Source of the DNA: an uncultured Prevotella sp.
Lineage (GTDB): Bacteria; Bacteroidota; Bacteroidia; Bacteroidales; Bacteroidaceae
Assembly (NCBI GenBank): GCA_934204655.1
Contig: CAKPZJ010000014.1
Span: 1 to 62,205 of the forward strand
Direction of reading: 5' to 3'
Length of the DNA stretch: 62,205 nucleotides
Shown: positions 44,383 to 53,012 of the stretch, one piece after another
Layout: each line of letters opens with the position of its first letter
How positions within the stretch are numbered: the first letter of the stretch is position 1
Notes under the pieces: model-generated
The model's database searches: none
Seen by the model: the letters and a program-made list of their open reading frames with translations, nothing else
What the model was told of the DNA's origin: nothing
Program-made: the position numbers and the translations under genes

Positions 44383-46980
44383 TTATAGTCCATGAATGGT
44401 TTTGAGCAGTTGGTCGCCCAGTCCGATGGTGTAACCGTGGCTCTCGAAGACCACCCTGTTAAAAGTGTCGCCGATGATGAACCGCGGCAGGGGAGTGGTG
44501 GCGGGCTGCTTCATGCGCGCAGACAGGTCGGCGGCTATGGCTCCGCCCGTGTCTATGCCCCACTGCACCGTGCTGGGAAGCCCCGGTATGGGCGAGGCGA
44601 GATACTTGGCATAGTCCTCGGCCGTGGGGAAGAGCAGCAGGATGCGCCGCCCCCAAGCCTCTAACTGGCTGGCGCGCTGGGCTATGTCGCGCAGGGCGTG
44701 GTTAGTGGGCTCCTGACCTACGCCCAAGAGGCCCACCACGTAGTAGCCGCGGCCTGCTGAGAGCAGTACGGAGCTGACGCGACCCGTGGCGGCATCGGTA
44801 AACCGACCCTCGGAGTCAAACGAGCCTATCACGCTCACGGCGGTACCGGCATCGGGCAACTTGATGGTGGCCTCGGCCGGTTGCGGCCCTACCGGGAACA
44901 GGCTGATGTGGGCCCGCACGCTGCCACTGGCCAGACGGGTGCCTGTGGTGAGCAGATAGTAGCCCTGGGCTACAGGGGCCGAGCCGTCTAACAGGGCCTG
45001 GCACTGGCGCGCGTCGTCGTAGTTGAGCAGTGTAAACAGGTCGTGGCCGCCCCAGCGGCTCAGCGTGTAGTGGGTATAGTACTCGGGAGCAGCGAGGTGG
45101 GGCTTGGCACTGAAGTGCAGCCGCAGCTGGCTGCTAACCGGGGTGGCGGAGCCGTCACTACCCCACTCTACCTGTACGCGGCGACCGCCCCACTCGTAGT
45201 AAGTACGACCCGTAACGGGGTCTACCCAGGCCGGGATGCCCTGGGTGCGGCACAGGGCCACGAAAAACACCGCCATGCTACGCTCGTCGGCCACGCGGCT
45301 ACGCCATACGCCTAAGGGTGACGTGTAGGTGCCTGCAGCCACAGGCTCGGCGGTCAGGGCGATGTGCTTGCGACAGTAGCCGAGTGTGGCCACAGGACTG
45401 CCCCACCCCTTGCCCAGCACGGGAGCCGCCATGGCACGCAGCGCGGCCCTGTAGGGCACCAGCTGCTCGTCGGCCACGCGCGGGGCCAGTACATGGGCCA
45501 CCTGGGCGGTGTCGGCGGTATAGTCCATGGCATCGGTGAGCACGGCCGGAGCCACGTCGCGCAGATCCTTGTCGGTCAGTGTAGACAGCAGGGCCATGGC
45601 GCGGGGCAGGCGGGCCGTGGCCTGTGCGCCCTGGAGAAAGTGCAGGATGGTAGACCAGTTGCCCTCGGCCTTGGCAACATACGCGGCGGCATCGGCCCCC
45701 ATCAATGCCCGGGCCGAGTCGGCTCCCTGGCTGAAGGTGGCCCTATAGGCTGCGCGCACCGAGTCTTCGGCCGCCATGCGATGGGTGTTCTCGGCCCGCT
45801 GGGCAGCCGTTACCGGGGGCGTGTTGGCGTGCTCGGCCGGGGGAACTATGTCTATATCTTCCTCGATCCTGTCGCCCACCCGGTGGGTAAGCGCTATGGT
45901 AGCTGAGGACTGCTGCCCAAACCGTACGCGGGCCCATCCTAAGCGGTCGGCCTGGGCGGCTATGACCAGCATGTCGCCCAGGCCGGCCGTAAACGATGCG
46001 CGTCCGTCGGCAGCCGTGAGCAGGCTCGCCACGGGGAAGAACTCGGCATAGTTGTATATTCTGAACTCTACCCGGGCCCCTTGCAGCGGGCGGCCGTGGG
46101 CATCGGTTATGGTAACGGTCATCGGGGCTGTCGGGGCGTAGTTGGCCGTCACGTTAATCTCGGTATAGTAAGGTGTGCGGCTCATCACCAGCTCAGGGCC
46201 AGCGTACCGCCCAAACACCTTGGTGTGCATGAGCATGCCCCGACTGGCCGGGGCGTTGAACCAGCCTAAGTTGAGCACTGGCTCGGGTTCACAGGCGCCC
46301 ATAAAGAGCCACTTGCCGTCTACCCAAGCCTCTACCCAGGCGTGGTTGTCATCCGTATGGGCCCAGCGGGGTGTATATACCTGTCTGGCGGGTATGCACA
46401 CGGCCCTCAGGGCGGCCACTAACAGGGTCGACTCTTCGCCGCAGCGGCCCCACGAGGTGCGCACGGTGGCCAGCGGACTGCTGGTGCGTGCGTCCGATGG
46501 CTGATAGTTGACCTTCTCGTGGCACCAGTGGTTTACTTCGAGGACGGCATCGTACAGGCTTTTACCCCGGACACGCTCCAGTAGCTCGCCCTGCATGGCG
46601 GAGCGGAAAGTGTCCAGATTCTCGTTGTTGACACGCACGGGGAGGACAAAGTGGCGATACACATCGTCGGGCACCGTCCACCCCACCACACTGCGGGCAT
46701 GGCGGGCAGCCCGCACCTGACTTAGGAAGAAGGTGCCGGGATAGTCGGCTATATCGCAGGTGGGCATATAGGCGTACAGGAACTCCATGTCGCTGCGCTC
46801 GACTGCGGTCATGGTGCTGTCGAACACGCTGAAGAGGTCGCCGTGGGGCAGCGCGGCCTGCCGGGCCTTGAAGTCGGCCACATACTGCGGCCGCGGGGTG
46901 GCCGCCTCTACCCTACCGGGGCTCATGGCACCCATCAGGGCTACCAGGGCCAGTATAGCTATCGTTCTATGTCTCATCAT
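44383..46980 (-). CDS. Secreted transglutaminase-like protein
   Basis: The 865-residue product has a signal peptide (about 1-27), an N-terminal helical region, and a transglutaminase-like core with the Cys and His of the triad in WGRCGEES (Cys180) and DNHAWVEAW (His213). After it come a carboxypeptidase-regulatory-like beta domain (MTVTITDAHGRPLQGARVEF, about 285-305) and a long C-terminal part. Related Bacteroidetes proteins are thought to be periplasmic or surface peptidases; true cross-linking is not implied. The stop of cutC overlaps its start by 4 bases. Confidence 0.85.
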   Translation of the reverse strand: MMRHRTIAILALVALMGAMSPGRVEAATPRPQYVADFKARQAALPHGDLFSVFDSTMTAVERSDMEFLYAYMPTCDIADYPGTFFLSQVRAARHARSVVGWTVPDDVYRHFVLPVRVNNENLDTFRSAMQGELLERVRGKSLYDAVLEVNHWCHEKVNYQPSDARTSSPLATVRTSWGRCGEESTLLVAALRAVCIPARQVYTPRWAHTDDNHAWVEAWVDGKWLFMGACEPEPVLNLGWFNAPASRGMLMHTKVFGRYAGPELVMSRTPYYTEINVTANYAPTAPMTVTITDAHGRPLQGARVEFRIYNYAEFFPVASLLTAADGRASFTAGLGDMLVIAAQADRLGWARVRFGQQSSATIALTHRVGDRIEEDIDIVPPAEHANTPPVTAAQRAENTHRMAAEDSVRAAYRATFSQGADSARALMGADAAAYVAKAEGNWSTILHFLQGAQATARLPRAMALLSTLTDKDLRDVAPAVLTDAMDYTADTAQVAHVLAPRVADEQLVPYRAALRAMAAPVLGKGWGSPVATLGYCRKHIALTAEPVAAGTYTSPLGVWRSRVADERSMAVFFVALCRTQGIPAWVDPVTGRTYYEWGGRRVQVEWGSDGSATPVSSQLRLHFSAKPHLAAPEYYTHYTLSRWGGHDLFTLLNYDDARQCQALLDGSAPVAQGYYLLTTGTRLASGSVRAHISLFPVGPQPAEATIKLPDAGTAVSVIGSFDSEGRFTDAATGRVSSVLLSAGRGYYVVGLLGVGQEPTNHALRDIAQRASQLEAWGRRILLLFPTAEDYAKYLASPIPGLPSTVQWGIDTGGAIAADLSARMKQPATTPLPRFIIGDTFNRVVFESHGYTIGLGDQLLKTIHGL

Positions 46981-47729
46981 TTACCACATAGTGCTTCTAT
47001 CGTACGGCGCACACGGGTGGCCGAGGTCTCCGTACAGGTGTACTCGTCTACGCCAGCAGCGCCCATGACCACCTGGTCGTTGCGTATGCGCATCTGGCTC
47101 TTCACGGGGGTGCTGGCCGAGAAGTGGAACTCGTGCGCACCGGTGTCGGCAGCCAACTGGCGTATATTATTCTCATTGACTCCACAGCCGGGCATGATAC
47201 TGAGCTGCGGACCGGCCTCGCTGACCAACTGGCGCAGCAGGTCGGTTCCCTCGGGGGCCGTGGGCTGCTGGCCCGAGGTAAGTATGCGGGCCACGCCGGC
47301 AGCACGCAGCTGACGCATGGCCATCAGGGGGTCGCGACAGCGGTCAAAGGCGCGGTGAAAGGTTACCGGCAGCCCCTGGGCAGCCTCCATGAGCCGGTCC
47401 AGGGTACGCAGGTCTATGTCGCCGTCGGCCGTAAGACAGCCCACCACTACCCCGTCAACCTGTAGGGAGTGCATGGCGTTGATGTCGGCCTCCATGGTGG
47501 CCACCTCAAGGGCCGTATAGAGAAAATCACCGCCCCGTGGACGCACTATCACATGGAGCGCTATGTCCGTGTTGGCCCGGGCCAGCGCTATCGTGGCAAA
47601 CGAGGGGGTAATGCCTCCCTCGGCAAGGGCCGCGCACAGCTCTACCCTATCGGCGCCACCCTGCTGGGCGGCAATGCAGCTCTGCACCGAGTTGGCGCAC
47701 ACTTCTATCGTATAATCCGTACGTTTCAT
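46977..47729 (-). CDS. cutC: CutC family protein
   Basis: The 250-residue TIM-barrel protein matches CutC: EVCANSVQSCIAAQQGGADRVELC (residues 9-32) and MIRPRGGDF-type segment (VIVRPRGGDFLYT), and the HRAFD motif (about 117-121). CutC was linked to copper tolerance in E. coli, but its biochemical function remains unclear. It overlaps the transglutaminase-like gene by 4 bases, making a cutC-transglutaminase-cyuA transcript likely. No copper exporter lies nearby. Confidence 0.92.
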   Translation of the reverse strand: MKRTDYTIEVCANSVQSCIAAQQGGADRVELCAALAEGGITPSFATIALARANTDIALHVIVRPRGGDFLYTALEVATMEADINAMHSLQVDGVVVGCLTADGDIDLRTLDRLMEAAQGLPVTFHRAFDRCRDPLMAMRQLRAAGVARILTSGQQPTAPEGTDLLRQLVSEAGPQLSIMPGCGVNENNIRQLAADTGAHEFHFSASTPVKSQMRIRNDQVVMGAAGVDEYTCTETSATRVRRTIEALCGK

Positions 47730-48178
47730 TTCCTATATAGTTATCAGTCAAGTTGCCCAAGAGGCCAGCGGCCACACCCCTATCACCTCTTAGGTGATGT
47801 AAAGATAGTAATAACGGGAGTAATGACCAAAAAAATAAACAAGAAAGACGAGTTCTAAAGGTAAAAAAGCGCTTTTTGAAAGGTAAAAAGGCAAAAGGGT
47901 GAAAAAGTAAAAAACGCTCCCTGCACGCTGGCGATGGCTTCCTGCACATAAATGGCGACTCACATACTTTCAATGATTTCCATAAGTAACCCCATGTGGG
48001 CTATGCGCGCTGAAAACACGCCCCCTAAGGCCATAGGTGATGGTGATGGACAGCGATATGATGACCGCGGACAGCCCCGTGTAAGCTACGCGCGCTGAAA
48101 GCGCAGCTGTGTAGAGCCTGGGGCAACGCCCCAGGTAATCTGATAGTCTGTCTGTTGTCGCGCTATAGGCGCAAAAGT

Positions 48179-48278
48179 AGCCGTAGGCGTTACCGCAGCA
48201 AGCCTACCCATGGGCGAGGCGATACCCGTTAGTATAATGGGGCTATTGGCATTATCCCCTGTGGTAACGCCTACGGCT
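48179..48278 (+). repeat. 100-bp core cassette, copy B
   Basis: Same sequence and direction as 39665-39764, although everything outside it within the element is inverted relative to that copy. Confidence 0.8.
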
Positions 48279-48507
48279 GCTTTAATAGTAAACAGACTGC
48301 GCCTCGGCCATCCGAGCACGCTCGTGGCACTCAGCTTGCACTTCTTTTGCGCCTACAGCGCGCATTGCATGTGTGGTGACGATACCTGGGGCGTTGCCCC
48401 AGGCTCTACACAGCTGCGCTTACAGCGCGCGTTGTAAGTGGGGATATCTTCACCATGGGCGGAATGACGGTGCTTTCCTCTGAAGCGGTTGTGGTGAATG
48501 AAAAGAC

Positions 48508-48590
48508 CGACCTTTACGATGCTGGGAGCCGTCATTAGAAAGCTAAAGACCGGTCTTTCTGAATGTAGAGGTCGGTCTTTTCTTTTCTCG
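48508..48590. repeat. Short dispersed GACCG element with terminal inverted repeats
   Basis: Best-preserved member: GACCGACCTTTACG at the left, TGGGAGCCGTCATTAGAAAG inside, and TAGAGGTCGGTC at the right. Other members are near 921, 9029, 15236, 19822, 30223, 39350 and 52868. Confidence 0.75.
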
Positions 48591-48796
48591 CAGTGGCCGC
48601 TGGTTTGGCAAGGGCCATGCTCAGGCAGCCCCGTTTACCCTTTTACCTTTTTACTTTTTTACCTTTCAGTGCTAATGAGCGGTCTTTTCATTTCCCACGA
48701 TAGTTTATATCACTCCTGGAATACACTTCTGAAAAAAACAGGACGTAAATATATATTTTTTGTTCTGCATTATGCAGTTTGATGATAAAAAATATG

Positions 48797-48804
48797 TATT
48801 TTTG
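48797..48804 (+). promoter_or_regulatory. Promoter -7 box of the basic secreted protein gene
   Basis: TATTTTTG, 53 bases before the ATG at 48858. Confidence 0.55.
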
Positions 48805-48857
48805 CATGGTAGTAATTACAACTAAAAACATTCACTAACTTACAAACAGACAACTAA

Positions 48858-49637
48858 ATGAGAGCACGTACCATCATTGTACTCGGGCTGGCTGCCTTTT
48901 TCTGGACGCCAGATGCCTCGGCGCAGTTTCTGAAGAACGCGCTGAAGAAAGCAGCTACCAAGGTAGGCCAACAGGTCAAGCAGGAAGTAACCCAGAAAGT
49001 TGGGGGGAAGACAGAAGCCGCACAGCCTGCCGCCAAAAAGACCGCCAAGAAAGGCAGCACCACCAAAAAGACTGCATCTAATGCCACCTCGGCCACCTGG
49101 CCGACTAACCACACCGCCCTGTTTGCCCCTATAGGCCCAGCGGTAAACCCGGCGTATGGCACTAAGACCGTAAAAGCGACAAAGCCGCCAAAAGAAGATG
49201 CCAAACAGCCCGACTGGAACGATGCACGCACCTATGTCTATGAGCTTGACAACCAGAGTCTGATAGAAGAGTATATACTGCTCAACGAGTGCCTGATGTC
49301 TAAATACATCAGGGCTACAAGCCCAGCGACATTCAGGCTGCATAGCGTCATGGATGAGATGGTGGCCCGTGCGGATATACTGAACAAGATCGTGGAAGCT
49401 TATAACGAAACCGAAGACCATGCCGAGGATGGCGAAGACGGGTTCGCCGACTTAGAGAGAAAACGATTGGCAGGATTACTGACACTGCCAGCCTATCACA
49501 GGGTGGTACGTTCGTCGCTTACTCCATTCTTCACATTCCAGGGCAGCACGATAAAGAAAGAGACCGAGGATTACTTTAAGGCGCACGGTGGCTACGAAAA
49601 TGCACACAAAGCCAAGTTTACCGTGTACAAACCTTAA
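48858..49637 (+). CDS. Secreted protein with Lys/Ala-rich basic region, unknown function
   Basis: The 259-residue product has a signal peptide (about 1-22, ending DASAQ), a strongly basic Lys/Ala/Thr-rich segment (about 24-75; KKAATKVGQQVKQEV, then AAKKTAKKGSTTKKTAS) that recalls histone H1-like tails, and a helical C-terminal domain (about 110-259, YVYELDNQSLIEEYILLNECL). No family is recognised. A basic tail on an exported protein could bind nucleic acid or acidic envelope polymers, but nothing here proves it. It has its own promoter box and a strong shared terminator, so it is likely monocistronic. Confidence 0.65.
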   Translation: MRARTIIVLGLAAFFWTPDASAQFLKNALKKAATKVGQQVKQEVTQKVGGKTEAAQPAAKKTAKKGSTTKKTASNATSATWPTNHTALFAPIGPAVNPAYGTKTVKATKPPKEDAKQPDWNDARTYVYELDNQSLIEEYILLNECLMSKYIRATSPATFRLHSVMDEMVARADILNKIVEAYNETEDHAEDGEDGFADLERKRLAGLLTLPAYHRVVRSSLTPFFTFQGSTIKKETEDYFKAHGGYENAHKAKFTVYKP

Positions 49638-49703
49638 CATGGGCTGAAGTAGGGGAGCCCTGCTGACTGGCAGCGGCCCCATCCATGCCAATAGGAACAA
49701 CCA

Positions 49704-49756
49704 TAAAGGGCAAAGGCCATGCTAACATAATCAGTTAGCATGGCCTTTGCCCTTTA
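49704..49756. terminator. Bidirectional terminator with 23-bp perfect stem
   Basis: Arms 49704-49726 and 49734-49756 are perfectly complementary (core GGCAAAGGCCATGC) with a 7-base loop. It separates the converging basic secreted protein and phosphatase genes. Confidence 0.92.
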
Positions 49757-49775
49757 TAGCATCCTCTTTAGGCTT

Positions 49776-51065
49776 CTACTTCAGCTTCTCATAGCTGTCC
49801 AACTTGTGGAGATAATAGGCACGCACGTCGCGCCAGTGGTAGTAGGGAGCGCAGTCGGTGGCGATGGGTAGGCGGGCCTCGTCTTCATTGAAGAGAAACT
49901 TGACCAGCACATCGCTGTCGGTCTGGCTACGGCGATAGAACACCAACTGCAGGTTGCAGGCCATGGGGAAGATGCGATAGTCGTACCAGCCCACCGTGGC
50001 CAACTGGTCCAGACGGTCTACAGGCTCGCCGTAACCATTGAGGTTGAGCAGACAGACCAGGGGCATGACCATGGTGTCGTGGCCATAGCGCAGGGTAGCG
50101 CCGGGGTGGGGCAGGGCGATGCAGCTATCGGCCTGGGTGATGATGTTGCGCAGCAGGTTGCGCTGCGAGAAGGGCTGGGTGCCACCATTCTGGGTGTTAG
50201 GACCGTAAGTAAGGTACCAGAAGGCATTGTTACAGAGCCAGTGCTGGTATATCTCATCGGGGGTGAAGATGCTGTAAAGCGAGAGGTGGTGGCGCAGTTC
50301 GGTACTCTGCACATTGCTGGCCAGGGTGAACAGCTGGTCGGCCAGGTCGGCAGCCTTAATGTGAGTAGGGTAGTCGCTGTCGCTGAAGAGCACGCGCATA
50401 AGATGGCCGTAAGCCTGGTGGCGCTGGCGGAAGCTGTCTAAGAGTTCCTTGGTGCCCCCGGCCAACTTCTGCTTGTACAGTTGCTTATCGGTCTGGTTCA
50501 TGTAGTACATGTCGTGATGGCTGGCATCGTGGCTGATACGCAGCCGGGGATTGAGCACGAGCAACTGCTGCAGCGCATTTTCCATCGACAGGATACAACG
50601 TATCACCACGGTACTCTTGGCGTCTATCACGGCATCGCCACTGAACACCTGGGGAAACCGCTCGTACATGCGCCGGGCTATGGCCTTGTGCTGCTGAGCA
50701 CCCAAGAGGGTGAGCTCGCCGTCGCGGCCCATGGCCTCCTGTCGTATCTGCCGTACCTGGTCGAGTACCTGTCGGCCACGGGGAGTGAGCTTGCCAAGGC
50801 TGTCGGCACGCAGCAGGGTGAGGTAAGGGCGGTCGTAGTCGTGGGTGCCTATGAGGTAGCGCGAGCCGTGGCGGCCGTAGTGACTCAGGTAGAAAGGCTC
50901 GTAACCCCGTGGCGCGGGGGTAAGCCGGTGCTTGGGGCCAGGGTAAGCCACATAGTTACTGCCCGACAGGGCGGGGTTCTTCATAAACTCGCTGCGCGCA
51001 TCTTGGGCCTGGACACAGGCGGCCACGCACAGCAGTAATAAGGAGAGTATAAGGGTTCTCTTCAT
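49776..51065 (-). CDS. Secreted histidine-type phosphatase (phytase/MINPP-like)
   Basis: The 429-residue product has a signal peptide (about 1-20) and the branch 2 histidine phosphatase motif YGRHGSRY (Arg65, His66, Arg69), with the second motif HD in RYGHDTMVM (about 325) providing the proton donor. Length fits acid phosphatases and phytase or multiple-inositol-polyphosphate phosphatases; the MINPP type usually has HAE in place of HD, so specificity is open. Probably periplasmic phosphate scavenging. It is 72 bases after the HAD phosphatase on the same strand. Confidence 0.87.
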   Translation of the reverse strand: MKRTLILSLLLLCVAACVQAQDARSEFMKNPALSGSNYVAYPGPKHRLTPAPRGYEPFYLSHYGRHGSRYLIGTHDYDRPYLTLLRADSLGKLTPRGRQVLDQVRQIRQEAMGRDGELTLLGAQQHKAIARRMYERFPQVFSGDAVIDAKSTVVIRCILSMENALQQLLVLNPRLRISHDASHHDMYYMNQTDKQLYKQKLAGGTKELLDSFRQRHQAYGHLMRVLFSDSDYPTHIKAADLADQLFTLASNVQSTELRHHLSLYSIFTPDEIYQHWLCNNAFWYLTYGPNTQNGGTQPFSQRNLLRNIITQADSCIALPHPGATLRYGHDTMVMPLVCLLNLNGYGEPVDRLDQLATVGWYDYRIFPMACNLQLVFYRRSQTDSDVLVKFLFNEDEARLPIATDCAPYYHWRDVRAYYLHKLDSYEKLK

Positions 51066-51137
51066 GCTTGTTATTATTTATATAGGTATAAGTTACTCAA
51101 TGGGTATCTATCATCGGGGGACAGGGTAGGGCAGGGG

Positions 51138-51779
51138 TCAGAGCAGCAGCGAGCCCAACTGGCCGAAGTCGTCGATGATATAGTCTGCCTGGCAGGCCAC
51201 CATGTCGGCCCGGGTGCCATTGCCATACGTAACGCCACAGGTATGTACGCCGGCGTTGTGGCCCATCTGGATGTCGTACACGGCATCGCCCACCATGAGG
51301 GTGTCGGCCGGAGCTATGTTCAGGTGCTCCATGGTCTGCAGAACCATGTCGGGATGGGGCTTGGCCTGGGCCACGTCGTTAACGGTAACGATGTAGCGGA
51401 AGTAGGTGTCTATCTGCATGCCCTGGAGAAACTCCATGAGCGACTCGCGGTGCCGCGAGGTGGCAATGGTAAGCGTGTAGTCGTGGGCATAAAGCGCGGC
51501 GAGGGTATCGGCCACATGGGGAAAGAGGCGCACCACGCCGGGACGGTTGTCGCGGTCGAATATCTGGCTATAGGTATCTGCGCAGCGGTCGCCCATGGCA
51601 TCGGTCATAGGGATGAGCCTCATAAAGGTCTCCTTGAGGGGCAACCCTATCATGGCGCGGCACTGCTCGCGGCTGCGGGGTTCCAGGTGCAGGGCCTCGA
51701 TGGTCTTCTGCATGGTCTGAGTGATAAGGGACTCGGTGTCGGCCAGCGTGCCGTCAAAATCAAATATGATAAGTTTCAT
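51138..51779 (-). CDS. HAD-family phosphatase (phosphoglycolate phosphatase-like)
   Basis: The 213-residue product has the HAD motifs: DFDGTLADTE (residues 6-15; nucleophile Asp6, acid Asp8), the motif II Thr in IATSRHRES, the motif III Lys in AKPHPDM and motif IV GDAVYDIQMG. With a helical cap between motifs I and II it resembles Gph or PgmB-type enzymes, but the substrate cannot be read. It overlaps the upstream C1 peptidase gene by 20 bases and precedes the histidine phosphatase gene. Confidence 0.88.
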   Translation of the reverse strand: MKLIIFDFDGTLADTESLITQTMQKTIEALHLEPRSREQCRAMIGLPLKETFMRLIPMTDAMGDRCADTYSQIFDRDNRPGVVRLFPHVADTLAALYAHDYTLTIATSRHRESLMEFLQGMQIDTYFRYIVTVNDVAQAKPHPDMVLQTMEHLNIAPADTLMVGDAVYDIQMGHNAGVHTCGVTYGNGTRADMVACQADYIIDDFGQLGSLLL

Positions 51780-52788
51780 CGGATATATATATGGCTATGG
51801 TTTTCAGCTTGACATACTCGTAGGACAGGTACATCAGTCCGTGGTAGGGGTTGCGGGTGCCCCACGAGTTCTTGGCTATATAGTAGCGGTGGCCCTGGCT
51901 GTCGTGGGCCATGCCTATGAGCGACATACAATGGTCATCGGTGGTGTGGTGGCGCTCAAACTGGAGCTGGCGGTGGGCCTGGTCGGCCTGTGTGCCATCG
52001 GGCAGCGTGGCCACGCCATGGCTAAAGGAGAAGCCGGGCTCTGACACATCGCCCTCCCAGCACACGGCGTGCTTATGGGTGAGGGCGCGGTCTATGCTGG
52101 CCATGAGGCTGTCTATGGGGATGTTGAGAAACCGGGCCCTAAGCGTGTTGTCGGGTACCTCGAGTACGAAGGACTGTCCGAAAGGGTGGTGGGTAAAACT
52201 GGTCAGGGCCACGTAGCGGGTGGCGTAGACGCTGTGGGCAAACTCGTGAAAGGTGTACTGGGCACCGAGCATATACACAGCGTAGGGTAGGGCACCCAGG
52301 CGCTGGTCCAGGTAAGTGGCCGTGCGCTGGCGCATAGCTTCTAACGAGGGGGCATAACGGGCCAACTGACCCAGACCGCGGGCCACGGCATCGGCATCAC
52401 CATGGGGCGGGTCGGGATAGGCATCGTAAGCGGCGGCACCATAGAGGCCGGTAAGGTAGAGGGCCAGGGCACCCGTGCCGCGCATAGAGAGCGAGTAGGA
52501 GGGGCCACACAGGTAGCGGGGAGCAGCCATGTCTTCCATATAGCGTCGCACGGGGTAGGCCACCGACAGGTGTACCGAGTCGCCGGCCATCAGGCGGTCG
52601 GTCTCTATGGTAGACAGCATGGCATACATCCAGCAGAGCGAGCCACGGCCCTGGTCCTTGACGGGGGTGAAGCCCAGCAGCAGGTCATTGGTCATGGCCG
52701 GAGCGCCATCGGTAACCGGGGCCGACGGGCGGCACGACACCATCAGCGCCATGACTACTCCTATGATATATAGATATGCCTTATACAT
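51760..52788 (-). CDS. C1 family (bleomycin hydrolase-like) cysteine peptidase lipoprotein
   Basis: The 342-residue product has a lipoprotein signal (ALMVSC, Cys19) and a papain-fold peptidase with all catalytic residues: Gln46 and Cys52 in VKDQGRGSLCWMY, His286 in DDHCMSL and Asn307 in KNSWG. The sequence around His and Asn resembles the C1B bleomycin hydrolase/aminopeptidase C group, though this protein is shorter and exported. Probably attached to the envelope and processing peptides there. It is the first of three minus-strand genes (peptidase, HAD phosphatase, histidine phosphatase). Confidence 0.85.
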   Translation of the reverse strand: MYKAYLYIIGVVMALMVSCRPSAPVTDGAPAMTNDLLLGFTPVKDQGRGSLCWMYAMLSTIETDRLMAGDSVHLSVAYPVRRYMEDMAAPRYLCGPSYSLSMRGTGALALYLTGLYGAAAYDAYPDPPHGDADAVARGLGQLARYAPSLEAMRQRTATYLDQRLGALPYAVYMLGAQYTFHEFAHSVYATRYVALTSFTHHPFGQSFVLEVPDNTLRARFLNIPIDSLMASIDRALTHKHAVCWEGDVSEPGFSFSHGVATLPDGTQADQAHRQLQFERHHTTDDHCMSLIGMAHDSQGHRYYIAKNSWGTRNPYHGLMYLSYEYVKLKTIAIYISDETYHI

Positions 52789-52867
52789 CTAATATAAAGT
52801 GCAGATAACTCTCTTATGGGCTACAAAGTTACTCAAAATAACGGGTACCGTGTCTGCGTCGGCCCTG

Positions 52868-52960
52868 TTTTTTTACCCAAAGGCCGTCACCAGCTTTCTA
52901 ATGACCGTCACGGCCGCGCCTAAGACGGCTTCCAGCACACTAATGACCATCGCGGTAAAA
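52868..52960. repeat. Partial short GACCG-type element
   Basis: AGCTTTCTAATGACCGTCAC and AAGACGGCTTCCAGCACACT match the internal part of the short dispersed family. It lies between the C1 peptidase and U32 peptidase starts. Confidence 0.55.
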
Positions 52961-52999
52961 AAATAAGTTGACTTGCTTTGTCCTGCCCAATACTTTCTG

Positions 53000-53007
53000 T
53001 AACTTTG
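53000..53007 (+). promoter_or_regulatory. U32 peptidase gene promoter -7 box
   Basis: TAACTTTG ends 5 bases before the first ATG (53013) and 11 before the second (53019), so the leader would be very short. Confidence 0.6.
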
Positions 53008-53012
53008 CAGTT

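Larger units (their letters stand above)
47857..48667. repeat. Composite intergenic repeat, copy B
   Basis: Overall the reverse complement of copy A: border tract (47857-47915), a TGCACGCTGGCGATGGCTTCC segment, a tandem-unit remnant (about 47995-48090), the inverted-repeat element (arms about 48090-48136 and 48389-48440), a short GACCG element (48508-48590) and the reversed border (48634-48667). Its 100-bp core, however, has the same direction as in copy A. No gene is supported in 47730-48857. Confidence 0.85.
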
